Assembly (NCBI RefSeq): GCF_021556395.1
Contig: NZ_JAKGCS010000006.1
Span: 372,001 to 436,000 of the forward strand
From: Acuticoccus kalidii
GTDB lineage: Bacteria; Pseudomonadota; Alphaproteobacteria; Rhizobiales; Amorphaceae
Length of the DNA: 64,000 bases
Direction of reading: 5' to 3'
Position 1 is the first letter of the stretch, and the number at the start of each line of letters is the position of its first letter. The notes under the pieces are model-generated. The model was not told the DNA's origin. It searched no databases and was given only the letters and a program-made list of their open reading frames with translations. Below, one piece after another: positions 50,856 to 58,604 of the stretch. Made by a program: the position numbers and the translations under genes.

Positions 50856-52330
50856 GCGTCACGATCGGGATCGATCTCGGCACGTCCGGCGTGAAGGCGG
50901 TGATCGCCGAGGGCGTCGACGAGCCGCTCGCCGAGGCGGATAAGCCGATCGCCGTCTCCGCCCCGCATCCGGGGTGGAGCGAACAGGATCCCGACCTCTG
51001 GTGCGCCGCCGTCGGCGACTGTCTCGACCGGCTCGCGGCCGACCATCCGCACCTCATGGCGCGCGTCGCCGCGATCGGGCTCTCCGGCCAGATGCTCGGC
51101 GCGGTCCTGATCGACGCGGCGGATCGGCCCGTGCGCCCGGCGATCCTGTGGAACGACCAGCGCTCGATCGCCGAGTGCGCCGAACTCGCCCGCCGCGTGC
51201 CCGATATCGGGATGCGGACCAACGGGCGGCCGGATCCGGGCCTCACCGCGCCAAAACTCCTCTGGCTCGCCGCCCATGAGCCCGCGAGCCTCGACGCGGC
51301 CGCGACGATGATGTTGCCGAAGGATTATGTCCGCCTCTGGATGACCGGCGAGCACGCCACCGAGGCGAGCGACGCTTCCGGCACCATGCTGATGGACAAT
51401 GCCAGCGCGACCTGGGACGCGGCGCTGTGCGAGGCGGCCGGCTGGTCTCCCGCGCGCCTTCCGACGGTGGTGCCGTCCTGGTCGGCGGCCGGGGGCTTGC
51501 GGCCGGCGCTCGCCGCGCGCTGGGGGCTCGCGCCGGGTCTGCCGATCGCCGCCGGGGCGGGGGACAACATGGCCGCCTCGCTGGGCGCCGGCGTCGCCGC
51601 GCCGGGCGATGCGCTCATCACCATCGGCACGTCGGCGGTGGTGTGCGCGGTCGACGGCGCCTTCCGGCCCGCGCCGCAGGACGCGGTCCTCACCGGGGTC
51701 CATGCCGCGCCCGAGGCGTACCTGTCGATGGCGGTCGTCATGAGCGCGACGTCGGCCTTCGCCTGGACGGCGGGGCTCACCGGCGCGAGCGTCCCGGAGC
51801 TCGCGGCCGAGGTGGACGGGTTCGCGGCGTCGGGCCGGATCGGCGAGGCGCCGCTCGCGCTTCCCAGCCTCTCCGGGCTGCGGACGCCACACAACAGGCC
51901 GGATGTCGGGGCGACCTTCACCGGGCTGACGGGGCGAACGGATCGCGCGGCGCTCGGCTATGCCGTGCTCGAAGGCGTCGCCTTCCAGCTTCGCGAATGC
52001 GTCGACGCGCAGCGGGCGGCGGGGCTGTCGCCGAGCGCTTTCTTCGTCGTCGGCGGCGGCGCGCGCAACGGGCTGTGGCTGACGCTGATCGCGACGATGC
52101 TCGGCCGGCCCTTGCAAAGCAGCCCCGCCGCGCCGATGGCGGCCCCGCTCGGCGCCGTCCGCCTCGCGCGCATCGCGGCCGGTCTCGCGGCGCCGTCCGA
52201 TCTCGCCGAAAAATCCGCCCCCACGATGACGATCGAGGCCGACACGGCGCTGAACGGCGCGCTCGCCGACCGCTTCGGACGTTATCGGGAGATGCTGTGC
52301 GGCCTCGGGATCATGACGCGGACGGCATAG
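50852..52330 (+). CDS. xylB: Xylulokinase-like FGGY carbohydrate kinase (second copy)
   Basis: A 492-residue FGGY kinase. Phosphate-1 motif TIGIDLGTSGVKAVI, LSGQMLGAVLIDAADRPVRPAILWNDQRS, catalytic Asp in AAGAGDNMAASLG (D238), and VVGGGARNGLWLTLIATMLGRPL. It is clearly related to the kinase at 4381-5820 but far from identical. The GTG start overlaps the regulator's stop (GTGA). It would phosphorylate the ketose made by the SDR and epimerase of this locus; D-xylulose is the default guess, but the 3-epimerase points to rarer ketoses too. Confidence 0.88.
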   Translation: MSVTIGIDLGTSGVKAVIAEGVDEPLAEADKPIAVSAPHPGWSEQDPDLWCAAVGDCLDRLAADHPHLMARVAAIGLSGQMLGAVLIDAADRPVRPAILWNDQRSIAECAELARRVPDIGMRTNGRPDPGLTAPKLLWLAAHEPASLDAAATMMLPKDYVRLWMTGEHATEASDASGTMLMDNASATWDAALCEAAGWSPARLPTVVPSWSAAGGLRPALAARWGLAPGLPIAAGAGDNMAASLGAGVAAPGDALITIGTSAVVCAVDGAFRPAPQDAVLTGVHAAPEAYLSMAVVMSATSAFAWTAGLTGASVPELAAEVDGFAASGRIGEAPLALPSLSGLRTPHNRPDVGATFTGLTGRTDRAALGYAVLEGVAFQLRECVDAQRAAGLSPSAFFVVGGGARNGLWLTLIATMLGRPLQSSPAAPMAAPLGAVRLARIAAGLAAPSDLAEKSAPTMTIEADTALNGALADRFGRYREMLCGLGIMTRTA

Positions 52331-52339
52331 ACCCGGCGC

Positions 52340-52789
52340 TCAGTCGTTCGCCTCGGGCGGCAGGAAGTCCACATCGTGCGCGGCGGAAAGGCGGACCACT
52401 TCGTCGACGTCGGTCAATCGGTCGAGGGCGATGAAGAGATCCTGCAGCTTTCCGGCCGGCGAGACCCAGAACAGCGCGCGCGTCGGCTTGTCGGACTTGT
52501 TGAAATAGCCGTGCGGGATGCCGCGCGGCATTCGGACGAGATCGCCGGCCTTCGCCTTCGACCAGATCCCGCCAAGCTTGAGGTCGAGTTCGCCCTCCTG
52601 CACGAGGATGAACTCGTCCTGTGTCGGGTGGATGTGGACGGGCACGAACTGTCCGGGCTCGGCATTGGTCTCGAACGCGAAGGTCGAGCCGCAGACCGCC
52701 TTAGGGAAATAGAGCTGGCCGAGAATGTTCCAGGAGACGCCCTCGAACCCCTCTCCGTTCGGGGTGATGCCTCCGGCCAAATCGTTCAT
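52340..52789 (-). CDS. Single cupin-domain protein
   Basis: A 149-residue cupin. The two motifs are recognisable: PVHIHPTQDEFILVQEGELDLKLG (His-His-Glu) and DLVRMPRGIPHGYFNKSD (the last His). This suits a metal-binding small-molecule enzyme or sensor. It follows the enamidase-like gene on the same strand after 100 bp, so it may take part in the same pathway. It ends 9 bp from the convergent kinase stop. Confidence 0.84.
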   Translation of the reverse strand: MNDLAGGITPNGEGFEGVSWNILGQLYFPKAVCGSTFAFETNAEPGQFVPVHIHPTQDEFILVQEGELDLKLGGIWSKAKAGDLVRMPRGIPHGYFNKSDKPTRALFWVSPAGKLQDLFIALDRLTDVDEVVRLSAAHDVDFLPPEAND

Positions 52790-52889
52790 GTTCGCCCCCT
52801 TGATCGGCGCCCGGTGTTCGCCAAGGGCCGCTCGGAGTGTCCTACCACGCCGCCGCCATGTCGAGCGGGGCGATCGACACGAAGCGGGG

Positions 52890-54089
52890 TCAGTGGCCGC
52901 CGCCGCTCTCGCCTTTTTCGCCCGCTACGGTGGGGATCTTGCCGGCCGGCGGGGTGTTGCGGCTGCGGCGGGAGCGGATCACGCCGTCGATGATCGTCAT
53001 CCCGACACCGGGCAGATTGCCTTGCTCGATCGATTCCAGGATCGTCTTTCCCGGCGCATGTTGGGCTTGATCCATGATCACGAAGTCCGCCGCGCGGCCG
53101 ACTTCGATGATGCCGCAATCGAGTTCGCGCACCCGCGCCGTGTTGCCGGTCGCAAAACAGATTGCGATCTCGGCCGGCACGTTGCCGAGGCTCGACAACA
53201 GCGCCACCATCCGCAGGATCCCGAGCGGCTGCACGCCGGAGCCCGCCGGCCCGTCGGTGCCGAGAATGAGCCGCTCCATCTCTTTCAGCTCGCGCGCGGT
53301 GTTCAGCGTCAGGAGCGCTGCCCGCTCGTTGCCGTTATGCACGATCTCGAGGCCGCGCTTGCAGCTTTCACAGAGGCAGATGATCTGATCGTCCGGCAGG
53401 GCGGAGTGCCCGCCATTGATATGGCCGATCACGTCGGTGTCGGCCTCCAGAACGACGTCCTTGTCGATGAGGCCGGAGCCGGGGATCGACGGCCCGCCGG
53501 TGTGGATCGTCGACTGCATGCCATATTTGCGCGCCCAGGCGACCATCTGGCGCGCGGTGGGGCCGTCCTTGACCGTGCCGAGGCCGACTTCGCCGAGAAG
53601 TTTGACGCCCGCGTCCGCCATTTCCTTGAAGTCGTGCTCTTCGAGGCCATGCTCGATGACCGGCGCGCCGGCGTGGACCTTCATGCCGGAGGGACGGAGA
53701 TTTTCGTACCAGCGCTGCGCGGCGATCGCCATCGCCTTCAGCCCGACAGGATCCTTCGGGCGGCCCGGCATGTGGACCTCGCCGGCGGAGATGATCGTGG
53801 TGACGCCGCCATGGAGGGTCGAATCGATCCAATGGAGCTGCTGCTGGCGCGGCGTGTAGTCGCCGACGACGGGGTGGACGTGGCTGTCGATGAGGCCCGG
53901 CGCAAGCGTCACACCCTGCGCGTCGACGACGATATCGGCGCCATCCGTATCGAGATCGGCCTTGCGTCCGATGGCGGCGATGCGTCCACCTTCGGCAATG
54001 ATGCAATCCGCGTCGAGGATAGGGTCTTCCATTTTGCCGGAAAGGAGCAGACCGATATTGTGTACGACGAGCTTTTGCGGTTCAGACAT
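52890..54089 (-). CDS. Amidohydrolase, enamidase-like
   Basis: A 399-residue metal-dependent amidohydrolase. Metal-binding H70 and H72 lie in LIDSHVHPVVGD. Further pattern: GGVTTIISAGEVHMPG, a metal-ligand region GEVGLGTVKDG, STIHTGGPSIPGSG, GHINGGHSALPDD and LGTDGPAGSGVQPLG. The HTGGPSIPGSG and GHINGG blocks recall enamidase of nicotinate fermentation, which opens the ring of 1,4,5,6-tetrahydro-6-oxonicotinate. A molybdenum hydroxylase lies 50 kb away, but no other nicotinate genes are here, so the substrate is open. The upstream region has repeats shared with fpr. Confidence 0.8.
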   Translation of the reverse strand: MSEPQKLVVHNIGLLLSGKMEDPILDADCIIAEGGRIAAIGRKADLDTDGADIVVDAQGVTLAPGLIDSHVHPVVGDYTPRQQQLHWIDSTLHGGVTTIISAGEVHMPGRPKDPVGLKAMAIAAQRWYENLRPSGMKVHAGAPVIEHGLEEHDFKEMADAGVKLLGEVGLGTVKDGPTARQMVAWARKYGMQSTIHTGGPSIPGSGLIDKDVVLEADTDVIGHINGGHSALPDDQIICLCESCKRGLEIVHNGNERAALLTLNTARELKEMERLILGTDGPAGSGVQPLGILRMVALLSSLGNVPAEIAICFATGNTARVRELDCGIIEVGRAADFVIMDQAQHAPGKTILESIEQGNLPGVGMTIIDGVIRSRRSRNTPPAGKIPTVAGEKGESGGGH

Positions 54090-54131
54090 GGCAGCCCTCT
54101 CGGCGCTTGCGTCAATCGACGTCCGGATTCA

Positions 54132-54225
54132 TTCGTACACTAACACCGGACATCCCTGGCACAAGCGTTGCAGGCGCACGCCTTGACGATCCGATTTCCC
54201 CTCTAGTATTTGTTCGTGCACTAAC
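54132..54225. promoter_or_regulatory. Direct repeats TTCGTRCACTAAC in divergent promoter region
   Basis: TTCGTACACTAAC (54132-54144) and TTCGTGCACTAAC (54213-54225) differ in one base and lie 81 bp apart in the gap between the amidohydrolase gene and fpr. The second copy ends 8 bp before the fpr ATG. They look like sites of one regulator acting on both genes. Confidence 0.55.
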
Positions 54226-54233
54226 GATCTTTT

Positions 54234-55085
54234 ATGGCGACCGACTCAAACGCTGGGAGTGTTTCCTTGGACACTTTGGCTATGGCCGACGGCGCGCGCG
54301 CCGAGTTCCCGATTCCGGCCAATTGCTTTGCCGAAACGGTGACTTCGGTGCACCATTATACCGACCGTCTGTTCAAGTTCCGGATCACCCGCCCGGCGAG
54401 CTTCCGCTTCCGCTCGGGCGAGTTCGTGATGATCGGCCTTCCGAACGCGGAGAAGCCGGTCTTTCGCGCGTACTCGATCGCGAGCCCGTCCTGGGACGAG
54501 GAGCTCGAGTTCTTCTCGATCAAGGTGCCGGGCGGACCGCTGACCGAGCATCTGCAAAAGATCAAGGAGGGCGACACGATCCTCCTGCGCAAGAAGCCGA
54601 CCGGCACGCTCGTCAACGATGCGCTGCTGCCCGGCAAGCGCGTCTATATGTTCTCGACCGGCACCGGCATCGCGCCCTTCGCCTCGCTGATCCGCGACCC
54701 GGAGACCTACGAGAAGTTCGACGAGGTGGTCCTCACCCACACGTGCCGCGAGATCGCCGAGCTCGCTTACGGCAAGGAACTCGTGGAGGAGACGCTCGCC
54801 GATCCGCTGGTGGGCGAGATCGTCGCCGGCAAGCTGAAATATTATGGCAGCACGACACGCGAGGCGTATGACCGGACGGGCCGCATCACCGATCTCCTGA
54901 CCTCGGGCGAACTGTTCGACCAGCTCGGTCTGCCGCCGATCGATCCGGCGATCGACCGCGCGATGATCTGCGGCTCGATGGACATGATCAACGACACGAA
55001 GTCGATCCTCGAAGGCTTCGGCCTCGAGGAAGGCGCCAACAATGCGCCGAACACCTACGTCGTGGAGCGCGCCTTCGTCGGCTGA
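54234..55085 (+). CDS. fpr: Ferredoxin-NADP+ reductase
   Basis: A 283-residue flavoenzyme of the bacterial Fpr type. FAD motif FRAYSIASPSWDEELEFFSIKV, NADP-binding MFSTGTGIAPFASLIRDPETY, and the C-terminal DRAMICGSMDMINDTKSILEGFGLEEGANNAPNTYVVERAFVG are all present. It moves electrons between NADPH and ferredoxin or flavodoxin, often in oxidative stress. The true start is uncertain: ATG 54234 has no RBS, while an in-frame TTG at 54267 has GGGAG 7 bases ahead and opens nearer to the usual family start. Confidence 0.9.
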   Translation: MATDSNAGSVSLDTLAMADGARAEFPIPANCFAETVTSVHHYTDRLFKFRITRPASFRFRSGEFVMIGLPNAEKPVFRAYSIASPSWDEELEFFSIKVPGGPLTEHLQKIKEGDTILLRKKPTGTLVNDALLPGKRVYMFSTGTGIAPFASLIRDPETYEKFDEVVLTHTCREIAELAYGKELVEETLADPLVGEIVAGKLKYYGSTTREAYDRTGRITDLLTSGELFDQLGLPPIDPAIDRAMICGSMDMINDTKSILEGFGLEEGANNAPNTYVVERAFVG

Positions 55086-55101
55086 CGGCGCGAGCGGGTG
55101 A

Positions 55102-55129
55102 AGGCCGCGGTCTCGATGGGCCGCGGCCT
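55102..55129 (+). terminator. Hairpin after fpr
   Basis: AGGCCGCGG (55102-55110) and CCGCGGCCT (55121-55129) form a perfect 9-bp stem with a 10-base loop, 16 bp after the fpr stop. No T-run follows. Confidence 0.5.
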
Positions 55130-55408
55130 CGTCGCCGCGATGTGATGGCGAATCTGTGGCCGGCAATCATCACGGCGGCCGCAACCGGCCATGTCCGTCG
55201 CCTTAAAGCGCGAAGTCCTTTGTAAAATACGATTTTTTCGTGGACTCTGAGTGGCCAAGTCGGTAGTCGAACGCGGTTCGTCCGATTGCCGGCTATCCAT
55301 CGATCAGGGTCATTTTCGTGCTCATTTCCATCCTTGCGGCGTTCACGTGGGCGTACTTTCGCAGGCGGGAAACCAAGTCGCGCTGAGGCGCGCCGGTGCT
55401 TTCGCGCT
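55130..55408. other. Gap between fpr and the GH8 gene
   Basis: About 280 bp with no supported gene. A 22-codon frame from a GTG at 55318 to a stop at 55384 reads as a membrane helix with a basic tail (VLISILAAFTWAYFRRRETKSR); it could be a very small protein or the tail of a lost membrane protein. An AT-rich stretch lies near 55215-55240. Confidence 0.3.
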
Positions 55409-56509
55409 TCAACTGATCGGCAGGCACCAAGGCCGCCTTTGATAGATCTGGCCGAACGCCATCAGATGGAGCGCCGACGCGAAATAGGTCGTCGGCCGAT
55501 AGTCGAAAAGGGCCGGGTCCACCACGGTCCCTTGCACCTCGCAGCGGACCATGTCGGCGATGATCCGATAGCCTGGATCGCGCAATTCGGTGACCACCCC
55601 ATCCGCCGTGCGGCGTATCAGATAGGGTGAGTTCATCCGGTGGAAGAGGGCGATCGCGCTCTGCTGAGACGGCCCCTCCCGCGCCATCAGATTGTAGCCG
55701 ATCCGGATCGCATTATAGCCGAACTCGTGCGGCTCGACCTTCCGGGCGACGGTCGGCCGATCCACGTCCTCGAGCGCGTTCCAATCCGACAAGGTGCCCT
55801 GTTCGAGCGCCAGCGCGATGAGCGCGACGCCGGTGTCGGCGGCCCGCTCGAACGGGTAGCGCGGGGCGAGGGCGCCGACGACGCGCAGCGCGTCGAAATT
55901 ATAATAAGAGAGGTTGACGACCGGGCCGTCCGGCTGGGAGCGGCGGTCGAAGCCCTCGATCGCCGGCATCAGCAGAACCTGCCCCTCATGATAGCGCAGC
56001 AGCTTGCGGCCGATGGTGCCGGCGGTGCGGATCGCCTGGCTGAGATAGTCGCCGCGATTCCAGCGCTTGGCGGCGAGGGCGAGGGTGCTTGCAATCAGGA
56101 GGTCGGCGTCAGTCGCATTGTTCCAATCAGTGACACCGCGCTCCGGCATATAACGCCACGCGAAAAGGTCGTCCGGGCGGCGCAGATTGGTCTTCGTAAA
56201 GCGCCAGATCTGCTCGAAGGTTACCGGCTCGTCGGCGATGAAGGCGATCAGCATCCCGTAGGCCTGCGCCTCGGAATGCGTGACGCCACCATTCTCCGGA
56301 TCCACGATGCGCCCGTCGATGCGCATATAACGCTGCCGGAAGGCGGAGAAATGGCCGCGATACCAGTGCAGGAATTGCGGCCCCATCGGCCGGGACATCT
56401 CGTCGAGCACCGGCGCGACGTCGGCGTGAGCCGTCTGGTCGGTGCTCGCGGTCAGCGCAGCGACGCACGCGATGAACGAGACCGCGAGCCTCTTGCAAAA
56501 TGATGCCAT
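55409..56509 (-). CDS. Secreted glycoside hydrolase family 8 (endoglucanase-type)
   Basis: A 366-residue protein with a signal peptide (about 1-29, KRLAVSFIACVAALTAST). The GH8 acid Glu is E80 in GVTHSEAQAYGMLIAF, and the conserved Asp region is TDWNNATDADLLIA (D134, D136). PVVNLSYYNFDALR and EFGYNAIRIGYNLM also fit GH8. In alphaproteobacteria such enzymes (BcsZ/CelC) trim cellulose during its synthesis, but no bcs genes are here, so it may be an orphan or act on another beta-glucan. It ends in the gap after fpr; upp lies behind it on the same strand. Confidence 0.85.
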   Translation of the reverse strand: MASFCKRLAVSFIACVAALTASTDQTAHADVAPVLDEMSRPMGPQFLHWYRGHFSAFRQRYMRIDGRIVDPENGGVTHSEAQAYGMLIAFIADEPVTFEQIWRFTKTNLRRPDDLFAWRYMPERGVTDWNNATDADLLIASTLALAAKRWNRGDYLSQAIRTAGTIGRKLLRYHEGQVLLMPAIEGFDRRSQPDGPVVNLSYYNFDALRVVGALAPRYPFERAADTGVALIALALEQGTLSDWNALEDVDRPTVARKVEPHEFGYNAIRIGYNLMAREGPSQQSAIALFHRMNSPYLIRRTADGVVTELRDPGYRIIADMVRCEVQGTVVDPALFDYRPTTYFASALHLMAFGQIYQRRPWCLPIS

Positions 56510-56624
56510 GAACCATCGCCTTCCGGATGAGGACCGGACGGTGATGGTGTCATCATTGGGGGTCGCTCGACTTGCGCTGGATCAATCCGCTTGCATTAAG
56601 GCAGATAACCCAGTTGCCGCTGGG

Positions 56625-57287
56625 CTATTTTGTGCCGAACATCCGGTCGCCGGCGTCGCCGAGGCCGGGAACGATATAGCCCTTCTCGTTGAGCTTTTCG
56701 TCGATCGCGGCAGTCACGATCGGCACGTCGGGATGGTGGCCGACGAAATTGTCGACACCCTCCGGCGCGGCGAGAAGGCAGACGAAGCGCATATCGGTCG
56801 CGCCGGCTTCCTTGAGGCGATCGACGGCGGCGATCGCGGAGTTCGCGGTCGCAAGCATCGGGTCGAGGACGATCACCCGGCGCTCGCCCATGTCTTCCGG
56901 CGACTTGAAATAATACTCGACCGCCGAGAGCGTGTGCGGATCGCGATAGAGGCCGATATGGGCGACGCGGGCCGACGGCACGAGGTCGAGCATCCCGTCG
57001 AGGAGGCCTTCGCCGGCGCGCAGGATCGGTGCGAATACGAGTTTCTTGCCCGACAGGCGCGGCGCCTTCATCGGCATGAGCGGGGTCTCGATGTCGACGA
57101 GCTCGACGTCGAGATCGCGCGTCGCCTCGTAGCAGAGGAGCATCGCGATCTCGCGCAGGAGCTGGCGGAAGCCCGCCGTCGACGTCTCCTTGTCGCGCAT
57201 GATGGTCAGCTTATGCTGCACCAGCGGGTGGTCGATGACGGTGAGCATGGTATCGGCGGACACGGGGGCGGACATTGAGGCGGGCAT
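56625..57287 (-). CDS. upp: Uracil phosphoribosyltransferase, URC-operon type
   Basis: A 220-residue UPRT that makes UMP from uracil and PRPP. The frame [51 protein letters not shown] and C-terminal uracil loop [17 protein letters not shown] are standard. The PRPP loop reads [14 protein letters not shown], with Ala-Asn where common bacterial Upp has Gly-Gly, which is worth noting. GGAG precedes the ATG at 57287. It is the third gene of an operon with URC1- and URC4-like genes. In yeasts a UPRT (URC6) is needed for the same pathway. Confidence 0.92.
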   Translation of the reverse strand: MPASMSAPVSADTMLTVIDHPLVQHKLTIMRDKETSTAGFRQLLREIAMLLCYEATRDLDVELVDIETPLMPMKAPRLSGKKLVFAPILRAGEGLLDGMLDLVPSARVAHIGLYRDPHTLSAVEYYFKSPEDMGERRVIVLDPMLATANSAIAAVDRLKEAGATDMRFVCLLAAPEGVDNFVGHHPDVPIVTAAIDEKLNEKGYIVPGLGDAGDRMFGTK

Positions 57288-57317
57288 GAGATCTCCGAAG
57301 GGCTCCGCGCTGGGAAA

Positions 57318-58604
57318 CTAGAAGACGGTTCCGTCGCTTTCGATCGCGATCGGGGGGCTGGCATCGGCCCGCAGGCTCTGCGCCAATTTGCGGCCGGCGA
57401 GCCATGTGCCGCCTTCCAGGATCGAGGCGAGGGGCAACGTCTCGGCGCTCACGCCGAGGCGTTCGCGGACCATCGGGGCGAGCGCATCGAGCAGCGTGAC
57501 GGTCGCCGCGCGCCATTCGACGACGAGCGGATGGCTGACCGGCAGCGGCGTCTTCCCCATCGCCGGATCGCGCAGGACGAGTGCCCCGCCGTCCACGAAG
57601 AGCCCGCCATTGCGGTACTCGGCGAGCCCCGTCAGTCCGTCGATGTCGGTGACGACGATGCCGCGGACCGTCAGCGGCTCGATCAACGAATAGGATAGCC
57701 ACGAGGACAGCTTGTGAAACGGCACGAGGTCGCTGCCCGGCGTGCCGCGATCGAGCGGCTCGTAGCGCCAGGTGTCGCCGAGCGGGATGCCGGCAAGGCT
57801 TTCGCGGCTCGGCCAGATCGGGCCGAGCCCTTCGAGCACGGCCTCGAGAATCTTGGGCGCGGGCAACTCGCCGTCCTCGGCCTCGGCCGCGAGGGCGTCG
57901 ATGATGCCGCCGGGGCGCGGGTCGTCCTCGACCGCGAAGATATCGGGCGACATGCGCAGGGCGAAGGCGAGCTCACGCAGGAGATCGCGCCGGCCGTCGG
58001 CGCCGGCGAGCGGATTGTCCTCGGTGATCTGGAAGCCTTGCGCGAACTCCGCCTCGGACACGTCCTCGAGGCCGGCGGCGTCGGCCCGCAGCGGGTCGGC
58101 CGGAACGGCGGAGAAAGCGCCCGAGGCGAACATCGCGAACGAGGCGAGGGCGAGCCCTTCGGACCGCCCCATCACTTCGCCGGTCACCGCCTCGTGATAG
58201 CGCCAGGTCGGCCCGGCGCCGGCATCGAGCAGGACGGAGACGATCGCGAGATCGCCCATCGCCCGCGCGGCCTCCTCCGGCGTCGACCACTCACGGGCGG
58301 CGGCGAGGCTTGCAAAGCGGTCATAGCCGGCCGCCTCGAAATGCCGCCAGCGGGAATGGAAGGGCACGGCGAGATCGGGAAAACGCTCGCGCGTCAGCTC
58401 GGCCACGCTGTCGGCGAGCGCGCCGAGACGGTCGCGGTCGAGGGTGAAGTACGCCGACGCGCCGTCGTCGATGCGCGCCGTGACCTCGCCGGCGCGCGTG
58501 CGGATGGCGTCGGCCGACAACAGCCAGCGAACGGTTTCGAGCGTCGCTTCGTCGGGCGTCTCTTCGCCCGCGCGATCGTCCTCAATCATCGAGCTTGCGA
58601 CCAT
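57318..58604 (-). CDS. URC4/DUF1688 family protein, uracil catabolism
   Basis: A 428-residue protein of the URC4/urg3 (DUF1688) family, needed for the pyrimidine-ring-opening URC route in Lachancea kluyveri. Typical stretches: FPDLAVPFHSRWRHFEAAG, SVLLDAGAGPTWRYHE, GRSEGLALASFAMFASGAFS, VPFHKLSSWLSYSLIEPL, LTGLAEYRNGGLFVDGG. No cofactor motif is obvious and the biochemical role is not settled. The start is at 58604 or 58589 (both in frame, neither with a good RBS); either overlaps the end of the URC1-like gene. It is followed by upp after 30 bp. Confidence 0.9.
   Translation of the reverse strand: MVASSMIEDDRAGEETPDEATLETVRWLLSADAIRTRAGEVTARIDDGASAYFTLDRDRLGALADSVAELTRERFPDLAVPFHSRWRHFEAAGYDRFASLAAAREWSTPEEAARAMGDLAIVSVLLDAGAGPTWRYHEAVTGEVMGRSEGLALASFAMFASGAFSAVPADPLRADAAGLEDVSEAEFAQGFQITEDNPLAGADGRRDLLRELAFALRMSPDIFAVEDDPRPGGIIDALAAEAEDGELPAPKILEAVLEGLGPIWPSRESLAGIPLGDTWRYEPLDRGTPGSDLVPFHKLSSWLSYSLIEPLTVRGIVVTDIDGLTGLAEYRNGGLFVDGGALVLRDPAMGKTPLPVSHPLVVEWRAATVTLLDALAPMVRERLGVSAETLPLASILEGGTWLAGRKLAQSLRADASPPIAIESDGTVF

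Noticed and set aside
55251..55442. 63-codon plus-strand frame near the GH8 gene
   Set aside because: No RBS, overlaps the GH8 3' end antisense, and its residues do not resemble a folded protein.
56609..56624. CCCAG/CTGGG hairpin after upp as terminator
   Set aside because: Five pairs only and no T-run; too weak to list.
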